Shown here one piece after another: positions 15,704-23,079 of a stretch of DNA of 23,079 bases; positions within the stretch are counted from its first letter, which is position 1; every line of letters begins with the position of its first letter. This stretch comes from JBAXBF01 sp034429745. Lineage in GTDB: Bacteria; Chloroflexota; Anaerolineae; Anaerolineales; DRKV01. A program made the position numbers and the translations under genes. The stretch covers positions 1-23,079 of the forward strand of contig DAOUFY010000164.1 in assembly GCA_034429745.1 (NCBI GenBank). The letters are read 5' to 3'. The notes beneath the pieces were generated by a model that did no database searches, was not told where the DNA came from, and saw only the letters and a program-made list of their open reading frames with translations.

Positions 15704-15716
15704 TATCATCATGATA
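15704..15716. repeat. 13-bp perfect palindrome in intergenic region
   Basis: TATCAT-C-ATGATA is a perfect inverted repeat with a one-base centre, about 100 bases upstream of the M28 promoter and about 65 bases upstream of the minus-strand RNA promoter. It has the size of a small operator half-site pair, but no regulator can be assigned. In the remaining DNA from 15640 to 15850 I see only AT-rich sequence and the M28 promoter. Confidence 0.3.
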
Positions 15717-15812
15717 ACAATATTTAATGTTTTTTATTCATGAAAAAGAATAAGCACCTAAGGTCATATAAAAATATCAGTAATAAGCTAACAAAGGCTT
15801 TTCAACATTTTT

Positions 15813-15821
15813 TGTTATAAT
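15813..15821 (+). promoter_or_regulatory. Extended -10 promoter of the M28/hflX operon
   Basis: TGTTATAAT (15813-15821) is a perfect extended -10 element, 29 bases before the M28 start codon. The -35 region is poor. The same extended motif occurs before the nitroreductase gene, which suggests it is a favoured promoter type in this genome. Confidence 0.5.
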
Positions 15822-15850
15822 AGAATTAAGGAAACAGAAAATTAAAACCT

Positions 15851-16792
15851 ATGAAAGGAATATTGCAAATACAAGATAAAGCAAATAAAACGATTATAGT
15901 CCTTCTGACGTTCTTCGCACTAGCAGTTGCACCTGCATGCGGATCTAATAGTTTCTGGGAACAGTTCCTTCCTACAGCCCCGCCTATCAGTGGCGATCAA
16001 GCACAAATATGGGTCATTGAACAGGTTCAGTTTGGACCGCGAATTCCTGGTAGCGAAGCCCACGATAAATTTATCTCATGGGCAGTAGAAAAACTGCAAA
16101 AATGGGATTGGAAAGTAGAAGTGCAATCCTCAATGAAGAACCATGTCCCCATCCGTAACATCATCGCAAAAAGAGGTTATGGTTTACCATGGATTATTAT
16201 TGGTGCACATTATGATTCACGCCCAATTGCTGATCATGATCCAGATCCCGCCAAAAGGCATCTGCCAGTACCCGGCGCTAACGATAGTGGATCGGGGGTA
16301 GCTGTCTTATTAGAACTTGCCCGCACCCTCCCTAAATTTTCGCAGGGAGAATGTTGGCTGGTATTCTTCGATGCGGAAGACAGCGGTGGCATTGACGGTA
16401 ACGAATGGATCATGGGATCAAGCGTATTTGTTGAGCAATTATCACCTGCCCCAACAGCTGTTGTCATCATAGATATGATCGGTGATGAAAACCTCGCCAT
16501 CTATCAAGAGATCAATTCTGACGAACTCCTCACCCAAGAAATATGGAGTGTTGCAGCTTCTCTAGGATATGAAAAAGCCTTTCCAGCCCAAAAGAAATAC
16601 CAAATTATTGATGATCATTTACCATTTATCAAAAACAACATCCCTGCTGTCCTGCTGATTGACTTCGATTATCCATACTGGCATACATCCGAAGATACAA
16701 TAGATAAAGTCTCAGCTCAAAGCCTAAAAATCGTCGGTGATGTAGTCAGCACTTGGATCAAACAAAAAATGGGAGAAAAATCACTGCCATGA
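15851..16792 (+). CDS. M28-family peptidase / glutaminyl-peptide cyclotransferase-like, exported
   Basis: This 313-residue protein has an N-terminal hydrophobic export signal (about residues 14-29) ending in VAPAC; Cys30 could be lipidated, but Pro at -2 makes the lipobox imperfect. The M28 zinc-site residues are in order: GAHYDS (His120), GANDSGSG (Asp145), FFDAED (Glu176, Asp177), DMIGD (Asp208) and YWHTSEDTIDKV (His278). The stretch IIDDHLPFIKNNIP (252-265) and the single-domain length resemble glutaminyl-peptide cyclotransferases, which form N-terminal pyroglutamate, more than aminopeptidases. Either activity is possible outside the membrane. The ribosome site is weak: AAGGAA lies too far upstream. 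The stop overlaps the hflX start as ATGA, so the two are translated in tandem. Confidence 0.85.
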   Translation: MKGILQIQDKANKTIIVLLTFFALAVAPACGSNSFWEQFLPTAPPISGDQAQIWVIEQVQFGPRIPGSEAHDKFISWAVEKLQKWDWKVEVQSSMKNHVPIRNIIAKRGYGLPWIIIGAHYDSRPIADHDPDPAKRHLPVPGANDSGSGVAVLLELARTLPKFSQGECWLVFFDAEDSGGIDGNEWIMGSSVFVEQLSPAPTAVVIIDMIGDENLAIYQEINSDELLTQEIWSVAASLGYEKAFPAQKKYQIIDDHLPFIKNNIPAVLLIDFDYPYWHTSEDTIDKVSAQSLKIVGDVVSTWIKQKMGEKSLP

Positions 16793-18144
16793 GAACATTT
16801 CTCGAATCAACCGCGAAACCTAAAGAGAGAGCCATGCTGATTGGAGTGGAAATATCCAATCAGGGGAATATCCTTTCTTTAGAGGATTCACTGCGAGAGC
16901 TAGCTCTACTAGCCGAGACAGCCGGGTTAGAAGTTGTTGGTGAAGTTACTCAGAAATTATCTGCCCCTAATCCAAAAACTTTGATAGGTCAAGGGAAACT
17001 CGCAGAAGTAAAAGCATTGGTTGAAGAAAACCAAGCAGATTTACTCATTTTTGATGAAGAGCTCTCGCCGCGACATCAAAGAGAGTTGGAAAACATATTT
17101 TTGGAAAAGGTTCGCATCCTAGATCGTACCGCACTCATCCTAGATATTTTTGCACAGCATGCACACACTCGTGAGGGCGCCTTGCAAGTAGAACTTGCCC
17201 AATACGAATACCGTCTGCCACGCTTAACTCGAGCTTGGACGCATTTAGCCCGCCAAGCCGGTGGGGGCGGAGGGAGAACGGGCAGTGTGGGGGGAGTAGG
17301 TTTGCGCGGTCCGGGAGAAACTCAGCTCGAAGTTGATCGCCGAGAGATCCGCCGCCGAATTGACAAACTAAGAGCGGAGCTGGAAAACGTTCGCCGGCAT
17401 CGCCTTCAGTATCGCCGCAAGCGTCAGAATGCAGGTCTGCCCGTCGTTGCTTTAGTAGGCTACACGAATGCAGGAAAATCAACCCTATTAAACCGCCTAG
17501 CTAACGCTGACGTATTTGTAGCCGATCAGCTTTTCGCTACCCTAGACCCTACTACCCGCCGCGTCAACCTTTCAGGAAAACGCAAAGCACTCTTTACAGA
17601 TACGGTTGGCTTCATCCAAAAATTGCCTACCACACTTGTAGCAGCTTTTCGCGCCACACTTGAGGAAGTAACCGAAGCCGATTTACTTCTCCATGTAATT
17701 GATATATCTCATCCTAATGCCATTGCACAATCCTTTGCCGTATTTCAAACCCTGCGCGAAATTGGAGCAAGTCATATTCCCATAATAAATGTTCTGAATA
17801 AAATAGACTTGCTAAGTAATGTTAAAAGTGTCCAAGAATCCTTAGCCGGTTTTGAAAATACAATCGCCATCTCTGCATTGAAAAATATAGGAATTGAAGA
17901 ATTATTGCAAACGGTTCAGCAATTTCTTTTTGAAAATGAATATCCAGTTTCTTTGAAAGTACCTTATGCTGATGGGAATATACTTAACCTTATGCATCAT
18001 TATGGAACAGTGAAACGTATTGAATATAAAAATCAATATGTGCTGCTTCAAGGCTGTTTGCCGGGTCGTCATCTTGCTAAGATTCATCCATACTTATCTA
18101 AAAGAAAACCTAGCCAAGAACCTTCAAGGGAATCAGAAGATTAA
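16789..18144 (+). CDS. hflX: GTPase HflX
   Basis: This protein is 451 residues from ATG 16789, which forms an ATGA overlap with the M28 stop and has GGGAGA upstream. An in-frame ATG at 16753 would only add 12 residues read from the M28 gene. The N-terminal HflX domain contains LIGQGKLAEV (about 65-74), and the glycine-rich linker GGGGGRTGSVGGVGLRGPGE (158-177) and coiled coil follow. The G domain has G1 GYTNAGKST (224-232), G3 DTVGF (271-275), G4 NKID (337-340) and G5 ISAL. HflX binds the 50S subunit and splits stalled or hibernating ribosomes, particularly in stress. The C-terminal domain is of normal length. Pairing with an exported M28 enzyme has no obvious functional reason. Confidence 0.96.
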   Translation: MRTFLESTAKPKERAMLIGVEISNQGNILSLEDSLRELALLAETAGLEVVGEVTQKLSAPNPKTLIGQGKLAEVKALVEENQADLLIFDEELSPRHQRELENIFLEKVRILDRTALILDIFAQHAHTREGALQVELAQYEYRLPRLTRAWTHLARQAGGGGGRTGSVGGVGLRGPGETQLEVDRREIRRRIDKLRAELENVRRHRLQYRRKRQNAGLPVVALVGYTNAGKSTLLNRLANADVFVADQLFATLDPTTRRVNLSGKRKALFTDTVGFIQKLPTTLVAAFRATLEEVTEADLLLHVIDISHPNAIAQSFAVFQTLREIGASHIPIINVLNKIDLLSNVKSVQESLAGFENTIAISALKNIGIEELLQTVQQFLFENEYPVSLKVPYADGNILNLMHHYGTVKRIEYKNQYVLLQGCLPGRHLAKIHPYLSKRKPSQEPSRESED

Positions 18145-18242
18145 TTAGCTTTGAGATTGATTTTTCGCTTATCTGCAAGATATTAATAAACAATTCGAGT
18201 CTTTTTTACAAAGATTTATGCTAACAAAATAAAAACATTTCG

Positions 18243-18248
18243 TATAAT
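18243..18248 (+). promoter_or_regulatory. Candidate -10 element for the 18319 gene
   Basis: TATAAT lies in the 174-base gap after hflX, about 70 bases before the next start codon. No good -35 match occurs at 16-18 bp. The rest of the gap is AT-rich; a T6 run at 18202-18207 has no convincing stem before it, so I do not call a terminator for hflX. Confidence 0.35.
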
Positions 18249-18318
18249 ATATTTATACAATTATTTAGAAAAATCGGCAGATCGGTAATAAGTACTTTTA
18301 TCAAAAGGAGAGTGAAAT

Positions 18319-19425
18319 ATGTCGGATCAAACGTCAATTATTGGAACTTATGAATCCATGCAGCCAAAGATTGATGAAGCCGCTAAAAAATTAGAGGCAT
18401 ATCATGAGGAGTTTAACCAACTCGCCAAGGACGCTGATAAACTATTTGCCTTGTCTAAAAAAGTATATGCTGATGAAAAGTTCAAACCTTTTCGTTACTC
18501 TGGCGCAGACGTTCAACGCGCGCTAGAGGCATTAGGCTATCCTCAAGTTGGCGTTGTACCTCCTTTGAGCTTTGCTGATATTGCAGAGTTATGTACCAAT
18601 TATCTAACAGAACCTGATAAACGCTACGATCTTGCCCGTCACCTGCTCATCGCTATGCCGGATTACGTCAACAAAGGTCAATATCTCGAAGGTCAGCTGC
18701 TCCTTTACACGGCTTACCGGATGGTTGAATCACCAACCAAAATCAACTTATTCCTTTTAGAAATGTTCCGCTTTGGCTGGGATGAATGGGAAGCAGAAAT
18801 TGAAGCTCGCCGCAAAGCATTCCTAAAAGAATTGGGCGCTGATGTTACAAAATTAGGAGATATGAGTCTAGAAGAAGCAGAAGCCCTCGCTGTGAAATTA
18901 GTCAGCGATCCGGAAAAGAAGGCGCGCCTAATGGCATTTTATGCTGCAAACCCCACATTGCGTCAGCATGATGCTGCAGAAGTGTTGCAGCTTGAACAGA
19001 GTGCAGTTCTTCTGCTTGTGCGAGATGAAGCAAATCCATTGCATCTCCCAGAACATATCGTTAAGCCCTGGCTCACCGAAGAATTAGTCAATAAACTTAG
19101 ACCGTTAGGTGCAAAAGCTCGCGAAGCTTTTGAAGCCGGCAAAGATGAAGAATTTTCAGCTCTCCAAGAAAAAATCTCCGATATTATGATTGAAACTTCC
19201 ATGGATATGGCGGCTAAAATCTTCACTCCAGAGATGCGGACAAACCTCGTTAACGAATTAAAAGCTTATCGCCACAAATTGCTCCAAAGTGGCAAGCTTG
19301 ACGAGTTTAAATACGCCCAAGGAGCTCTGCTTGCACTAAGTCGAGAAGATTTGCCAAGCAATAATCCATTATTGGTTACCATTTGCTTCGAAGCTTTAAG
19401 GCGAGCCTACGCAAATCAATTTTGA
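18319..19425 (+). CDS. Unrecognised helical cytoplasmic protein, 368 residues
   Basis: I do not recognise this family. The start is firm: AAGGAG at 18305-18310 lies 8 bases before the ATG. The protein is predicted to be almost entirely alpha-helical and acidic, with Ala-, Glu- and Leu-rich segments. The N-terminal 50 residues look like an amphipathic coiled coil (EAAKKLEAYHEEFNQLAK). A Pro-containing middle section (VGVVPPLSFADIAEL, about 77-91) is followed by repeated helices of TPR/HEAT-like length (for example YDLARHLLIAMPDYVNKGQY). There is no signal peptide, membrane span, metal motif or nucleotide-binding motif. It is set apart by its own -10-like element and good ribosome site, so it may be well expressed. 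It is followed after 47 bases by the LCAT-like gene. A scaffold or regulatory protein is a guess. Confidence 0.85.
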   Translation: MSDQTSIIGTYESMQPKIDEAAKKLEAYHEEFNQLAKDADKLFALSKKVYADEKFKPFRYSGADVQRALEALGYPQVGVVPPLSFADIAELCTNYLTEPDKRYDLARHLLIAMPDYVNKGQYLEGQLLLYTAYRMVESPTKINLFLLEMFRFGWDEWEAEIEARRKAFLKELGADVTKLGDMSLEEAEALAVKLVSDPEKKARLMAFYAANPTLRQHDAAEVLQLEQSAVLLLVRDEANPLHLPEHIVKPWLTEELVNKLRPLGAKAREAFEAGKDEEFSALQEKISDIMIETSMDMAAKIFTPEMRTNLVNELKAYRHKLLQSGKLDEFKYAQGALLALSREDLPSNNPLLVTICFEALRRAYANQF

Positions 19426-19472
19426 TACGATCAGCATAACATCGCATCCAGCATATTGATCTCGTTTTGCAA

Positions 19473-20948
19473 ATGAAAATACCACCTCATTACCTAGTAA
19501 TCATTCCCGGCTTCATGGGAAGCAAGTTGCGGAAAAAAAGCAGTGGTGAGGTGGTATGGCTTGATTTTTCTTCCCTGCCCCTAAATCCACTCCAATGGCA
19601 CACTTGGTTGGAGCAATACTTTCATCAACTTGCTTATCCTAACGAAGAAATTGAAGCCTTTCAATTAATGGATGAACTTTTCATTGCCTCCCCTTGGGTG
19701 AAATTGGAGCATTACGAGCAGTTATTCTCAGCTTTATGCAAAATGGGTTATCGGTTAGAGGGCAATGAAAAAGAAAAAAATGTCTATACTTTTCCTTATG
19801 ATTGGCGCCAAGACAATCGAATTTCAGCTCAACAATTAGGTGAAGCAATCCAACGCTGGCACAGCTTTCACCCTCAGTCAAAAGCATGGATTATTGCTCA
19901 CAGCAATGGAGGAAATGTAGCTCGCTGGTACATTGAACAGCTCGGTGGCAAAGAGTATGTAGAACGATTGTTTTTACTCGGTACCCCTGTTAAAGGATCA
20001 CCTAAAGCTCTGCAAGTATATCTCGAAGGACTAGATATATTACTGAGGCGGCGCTTTTCACTATTTGGTTTGCCAGAACTTACCCAAAGTACTCTCCGCA
20101 CCTTCCCTTCCATTTATCAGCTGTTTCCTTTCTCTCAGCCTTTTCTTTTCGATGATAATAATCATCCCATTAATATCCTTGAGGATGAAGGATGGCTTCC
20201 ACAAAACACTCAGCAAAAAGAGCAGGCTATTAATTATCTTCAATCCGCAGCATTATTCCATAACACCTTAGGTGAGAGGAACAGTGTAGAAGCCCTTTGT
20301 ATTGTTGGTAAAAAGCAACCAACAACCAATTTAGGGATCGTGTCACTTGGCGCTCAACGTCTTTGGAAAAACGTAAAATGGATCCAGCACGAAGTCGGAG
20401 ATGGAACAGTGCCTCTACGCAGCGCCATTCTTCCCGCTGCCCAACGTATATATCCATTTTCAGCGTCCCATGGAGAATTATATTCCCATTCAACTGTTCT
20501 AAGCCTGCTTTCATGGGAGCTATATGAAAAATTTTCACTTACTAAAGGGACTGAATCTATCCAACCACAGTTTGATGTCTCTATAAATGTTCAACCCCAA
20601 ATTCTAGCCCCTAAAGATGCTATTCACTTAACAGTTTCTATCAACCAACGAATATTGACCGCTTCCACCCATCTTGATAGTCCCAATATTGAAGAACAAA
20701 GTACACCACAGCTGGATGCTAAGGTGCAAATTCAGGTGGTCTGGCAACAAGCTTTGCCGGGCAGCAGCCCTAACCTGCGGGAGTTAAAACCATTATCCTG
20801 CCGGCTTTATCCCCAAGGAAACAACACCTTTACTGGCACGATCCATGCACCATCCATTGAGGGGTTGTACACCATAAAAGGTTTGGTTACTATCCCAAAC
20901 CATCCTCACATCTTCGTGCGGGAATCTATCATTGTTGAAAACGAATAA
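19473..20948 (+). CDS. LCAT-like alpha/beta hydrolase with C-terminal beta-sandwich region
   Basis: This protein is 491 residues from ATG 19473; a TTG two codons earlier is possible, and neither has a clear ribosome site. The N-terminal hydrolase resembles the lecithin:cholesterol acyltransferase family: PGFMGSKL (oxyanion loop, about 12-19), FPYDWRQDNR (about 107-116), the nucleophile elbow AHSNGGN with Ser144, GDGTVP with Asp310 and a His in SASHGELYSH (about 333 or 339). The usual AHSMGG is AHSNGG here. Residues 365-491 are rich in beta-strand-forming sequence (VSINVQPQI, YTIKGLVTI) and look like one Ig-like or invasin-like module. No signal peptide is visible, so the enzyme appears cytoplasmic. 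It probably hydrolyses or transfers acyl chains on a lipid; the substrate is unknown. It is 2 bases from the next gene. Confidence 0.82.
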   Translation: MKIPPHYLVIIPGFMGSKLRKKSSGEVVWLDFSSLPLNPLQWHTWLEQYFHQLAYPNEEIEAFQLMDELFIASPWVKLEHYEQLFSALCKMGYRLEGNEKEKNVYTFPYDWRQDNRISAQQLGEAIQRWHSFHPQSKAWIIAHSNGGNVARWYIEQLGGKEYVERLFLLGTPVKGSPKALQVYLEGLDILLRRRFSLFGLPELTQSTLRTFPSIYQLFPFSQPFLFDDNNHPINILEDEGWLPQNTQQKEQAINYLQSAALFHNTLGERNSVEALCIVGKKQPTTNLGIVSLGAQRLWKNVKWIQHEVGDGTVPLRSAILPAAQRIYPFSASHGELYSHSTVLSLLSWELYEKFSLTKGTESIQPQFDVSINVQPQILAPKDAIHLTVSINQRILTASTHLDSPNIEEQSTPQLDAKVQIQVVWQQALPGSSPNLRELKPLSCRLYPQGNNTFTGTIHAPSIEGLYTIKGLVTIPNHPHIFVRESIIVENE

Positions 20949-20950
20949 TT

Positions 20951-22171
20951 ATGTCAAAACTTGAACAAGCAAAAGTAGCCATAGAACAAGGCAATATAGA
21001 TTTTGCCCAGCGATCCCTTGCAGAGCTCATTATTGAAGAGCCAAATAACATCGAAGGTTGGTTGATGCTCTCCCAAGTCGTTCCGCAACAGCAAGCTATT
21101 GAATGCCTTGAAAAGGTACTTGCTCTTGAACCCAATCATGCTGAGGCAATCGAGAGGCTTTCAAACCTGCAAAAAGCTGCTTCTTACCTGAATGAAGTTG
21201 ATTTTTCCATCGAAGACATTTCTGAACCCCCACAACAGGTTGATTTATCAGAAGAGTCTAACCTTTCAACAGAGGGAGAGGATAATTTCGGCGATCTGCA
21301 CGATGAGCTTGCAGCAGATTCCCAACAAAACGTAGAAGATGATAACTTTTCGTCTGCAGATGTTATAGATATCGAAACTGAAAAGGAAGAAACCCTTGAA
21401 CCAGAAATAGACAAAGAAGTAGAAGAACCTTTAGAAGAAATTTTAGAAGAACCTATAGAAGAACTTGCAGATGAATTTTCTGACAAACCGCCTATTGAAA
21501 CCGGTGATGAAGATGAGGCATCTTCCACTTCACCGCCTAATGAAAACATTTTAACCGAACCCGAGCCAGAATCACATCCAATAGAAGATGAAATTCCCAC
21601 TTTAGATGATGCCTCTCTTCCCCCTTACGATCAAAGTGATAGTTTAAAAGAAATTTGGGAAGAGCCTCAAGAAAAACCTCCTCCTAAAGTCAATTCCAAA
21701 CCAAAAAGTAAACCATGGTTCACCAAATCCATCTTAAAAAGCTTAATTGCCCTGTTGGTATTTTGTTCTCTCATCAGCAGCGGGTTATACTGGTACTACC
21801 AAGAAGGACCATGCGGGATTAATAAGATTGGCAATGTGTATCTTCAGATGGATAACCTTGTAACCCAGTGGGATAAAGCCATGGCCTCAGCTTCTACATC
21901 TTCTCGCCTAACAATCATGGATCCAATCATGAAAATGGTTGAAATCCGCCGTGAATTGAAGAGAATGGATGTGCCGGTGTGTATGCGGCCTGTCCGCGAT
22001 GACTTAGACCTGAGTATGGCGTTAACCCTAGAAGCATATGATAAATTTTTACGTTATGAGGGAGAAATTGAAATTTTGAAGAAATTCCAACAAGCCAGTT
22101 TGCATCGTAAAATGTATGAACGGCGCCTTCAAGAATTATTTTCTTGTGCGCCGTTCAATTGTTCCCAGTAA
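20951..22171 (+). CDS. TPR / acidic linker / single-span membrane protein of unknown function
   Basis: This 406-residue protein has an unusual domain order. Residues 1-72 form about two tetratricopeptide repeats (KVAIEQGNIDFAQRSLAELI, then AIECLEKVLALEPNHAEAIE). Residues 83-245 are a low-complexity, strongly acidic stretch rich in Glu, Asp, Pro and Ser, probably disordered, with imperfect repeats such as EEPLEEILEEPIEEL. A basic patch (KPKSKPWFTKS, 250-260) precedes one membrane span (about 261-283). The 120-residue C-terminal domain is helical with Cys288, 344, 399 and 404, placed outside the membrane by the positive-inside rule; these could form two disulfides. The gene follows the LCAT-like gene by 2 bases without a clear ribosome site, so coupled translation is likely. 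I know of no family; it may recruit partners to the membrane. Confidence 0.85.
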   Translation: MSKLEQAKVAIEQGNIDFAQRSLAELIIEEPNNIEGWLMLSQVVPQQQAIECLEKVLALEPNHAEAIERLSNLQKAASYLNEVDFSIEDISEPPQQVDLSEESNLSTEGEDNFGDLHDELAADSQQNVEDDNFSSADVIDIETEKEETLEPEIDKEVEEPLEEILEEPIEELADEFSDKPPIETGDEDEASSTSPPNENILTEPEPESHPIEDEIPTLDDASLPPYDQSDSLKEIWEEPQEKPPPKVNSKPKSKPWFTKSILKSLIALLVFCSLISSGLYWYYQEGPCGINKIGNVYLQMDNLVTQWDKAMASASTSSRLTIMDPIMKMVEIRRELKRMDVPVCMRPVRDDLDLSMALTLEAYDKFLRYEGEIEILKKFQQASLHRKMYERRLQELFSCAPFNCSQ

Positions 22172-22173
22172 CC

Positions 22174-23058
22174 TTACATTTTTTCTACAGAACGCCGCAG
22201 CCTTCTTTCGAGATACTGTACCAACATAGAAAGCACGACTGTCATTGTAAGATACATTACCGCAAGAGTGGTGTAAGATTCACGAAATCGAAATGTTCGC
22301 CCCGCATATAAACGCGCCACTTGAGTAATATCTCTCACAGCTAAAACCGAAACAAGTGATGAATCCTTTACCATTGCAACGAAATCATTGCCTAATGCCG
22401 GCAATACATTACGTATAGCTTGGGGAAGAATGACATACCGCATCGCTTGCGCATAACTCATACCCAGAGAACGGGCTGCTTCCATTTGACCTTTTCCTAT
22501 GGATTGAATTCCAGCTCTGAATATTTCCGCTAAGAAAGCTCCATACGTTACAGATAAAGCGACTATCGCCCTTACATTCATTGATACTGCTTGATTATCA
22601 AGCCCGCTGAAAATGTCACCCAAAGAAGCTATACCTATACTGTAAAACCACTTACCTAATGCATTGAGGTTTTCTATTACCGTAGGCACTCCAACTAACG
22701 CAATATAGAAAATGAGCACCAGCATGGGAATGCCTCGGATAATTTCCACATATAATGTTGCAAGATTACGAATCACCACATTCTTAGAAAGACGTCCCAA
22801 CCCAGCAAACAACCCAATAATGATGGCAAAACAATAGGCCGTAATTGTTGTTGTTATGGTTATAGATAAACCAATTTGAATAAATTCAAAAGCCTCGCGA
22901 AAATTTTGGGTGGTAAAAATCATCGTAAAGGTGAAGATTGCGATGAGTATTAATGCCGGAAACCACCACGGAAACTTTTGCAATTTTTCAGAGAGAGTCC
23001 CTTCTCTTTCAAGCACTGGAGCTTCTATCATTGAAGATTCATAATATTTCTCTTCCAT
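22174..23058 (-). CDS. Amino-acid ABC transporter permease (HisM/GlnP type)
   Basis: This 294-residue membrane protein of the polar amino-acid transporter family has a 30-residue charged N-terminus, a first span at about 31-50, and then the permease core with SITITTTITAYCFAIIIGLF (about 65-84). Next come the family motif YVEIIRGIPMLVLIFY (about 103-118), TYGAFLAEIFRAGIQSIGKGQ (about 171-191), the ATPase-docking EAA loop EAARSLGMSYAQAMRYVILPQAIR (about 193-216) and NDFVAMVKDSSLVSVLAV. It would pair with a periplasmic-type binding protein and an ATPase encoded upstream, beyond the right edge. AAGGAG lies 6 bases before the ATG. Its 3' end faces the TPR protein gene with only 2 bases between the two stop codons, so each transcript must run into the other gene or terminate inside coding sequence. 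Confidence 0.93.
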   Translation of the reverse strand: MEEKYYESSMIEAPVLEREGTLSEKLQKFPWWFPALILIAIFTFTMIFTTQNFREAFEFIQIGLSITITTTITAYCFAIIIGLFAGLGRLSKNVVIRNLATLYVEIIRGIPMLVLIFYIALVGVPTVIENLNALGKWFYSIGIASLGDIFSGLDNQAVSMNVRAIVALSVTYGAFLAEIFRAGIQSIGKGQMEAARSLGMSYAQAMRYVILPQAIRNVLPALGNDFVAMVKDSSLVSVLAVRDITQVARLYAGRTFRFRESYTTLAVMYLTMTVVLSMLVQYLERRLRRSVEKM

Positions 23059-23079
23059 TGCTCTCTCCTTATTTGGCTT

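Noticed and set aside
18145..18318. Possible terminator of hflX at the T6 run 18202-18207
   Set aside because: No stable stem precedes the T-run.
21184..21600. Minus-strand 138-codon serine-rich frame
   Set aside because: It is the mirror of the Glu/Asp-rich linker of the TPR protein: GAA/GAT-type codons on one strand read as Ser-rich on the other. No start signal supports it.

Overview
The window (about 40% GC by eye) looks like a compact, operon-rich chromosome segment of an anaerobic Chloroflexota (Anaerolineae-like) bacterium. This is inferred from the gene mix (RNase Y, RecX, HflX, an Opp/Dpp-type transporter with M29-like and DUF917 proteins, an M28 cyclotransferase-like peptidase, an LCAT-like hydrolase) and from the short spacing. 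No rRNA, tRNA or species marker is present, so the assignment is tentative. I saw no mobile element, CRISPR array or phage gene.

Layout. (a) 1-1135, minus strand: a redox operon with a nitroreductase-fold protein, a small DUF6092-like protein and the first 101 codons of a type II NADH dehydrogenase running off the left edge. (b) 1136-1356: a divergent promoter region. (c) 1357-10274, plus strand: one long operon with a lipoprotein substrate-binding protein, a 13-bp hairpin, two permeases, two ATPases, an M29/NicX-like metalloenzyme, a DUF917 protein and a saccharopine/lysine-dehydrogenase-like oxidoreductase. It reads as an uptake-plus-catabolism unit for an amino-acid or cyclic amide/peptide-like compound. 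(d) 10284-12969, plus: DedA membrane protein, GT4 glycosyltransferase, and a glyoxalase-II-like metallo-hydrolase that meets the next gene tail to tail. (e) 12962-15227, minus: rny and recX. (f) 15228-15850: a 623-base stretch without a protein gene. Its minus strand carries what looks like a structured RNA of about 390 nt, ending in a strong intrinsic terminator only a few bases before recX. This is the most interesting item in the window. (g) 15851-18144, plus: an M28 peptidase/glutaminyl-cyclase-like protein coupled by ATGA overlap to hflX. (h) 18319-22171, plus: an unrecognised helical protein, an LCAT-like alpha/beta hydrolase with a beta-sandwich tail, and a TPR/acidic/single-membrane-span protein. 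(i) 22174-23058, minus: an amino-acid ABC permease.

Working together: region (c) would bind, import and process one substrate class. One ATPase has lost its switch histidine, so its two ATP sites may not be equivalent. The M29-like enzyme lacks one expected metal-binding Glu, so calling it a peptidase is doubtful. Regions (e) and (f) combine an RNA-decay enzyme and a RecA modulator behind a putative terminated leader or an independent small RNA.
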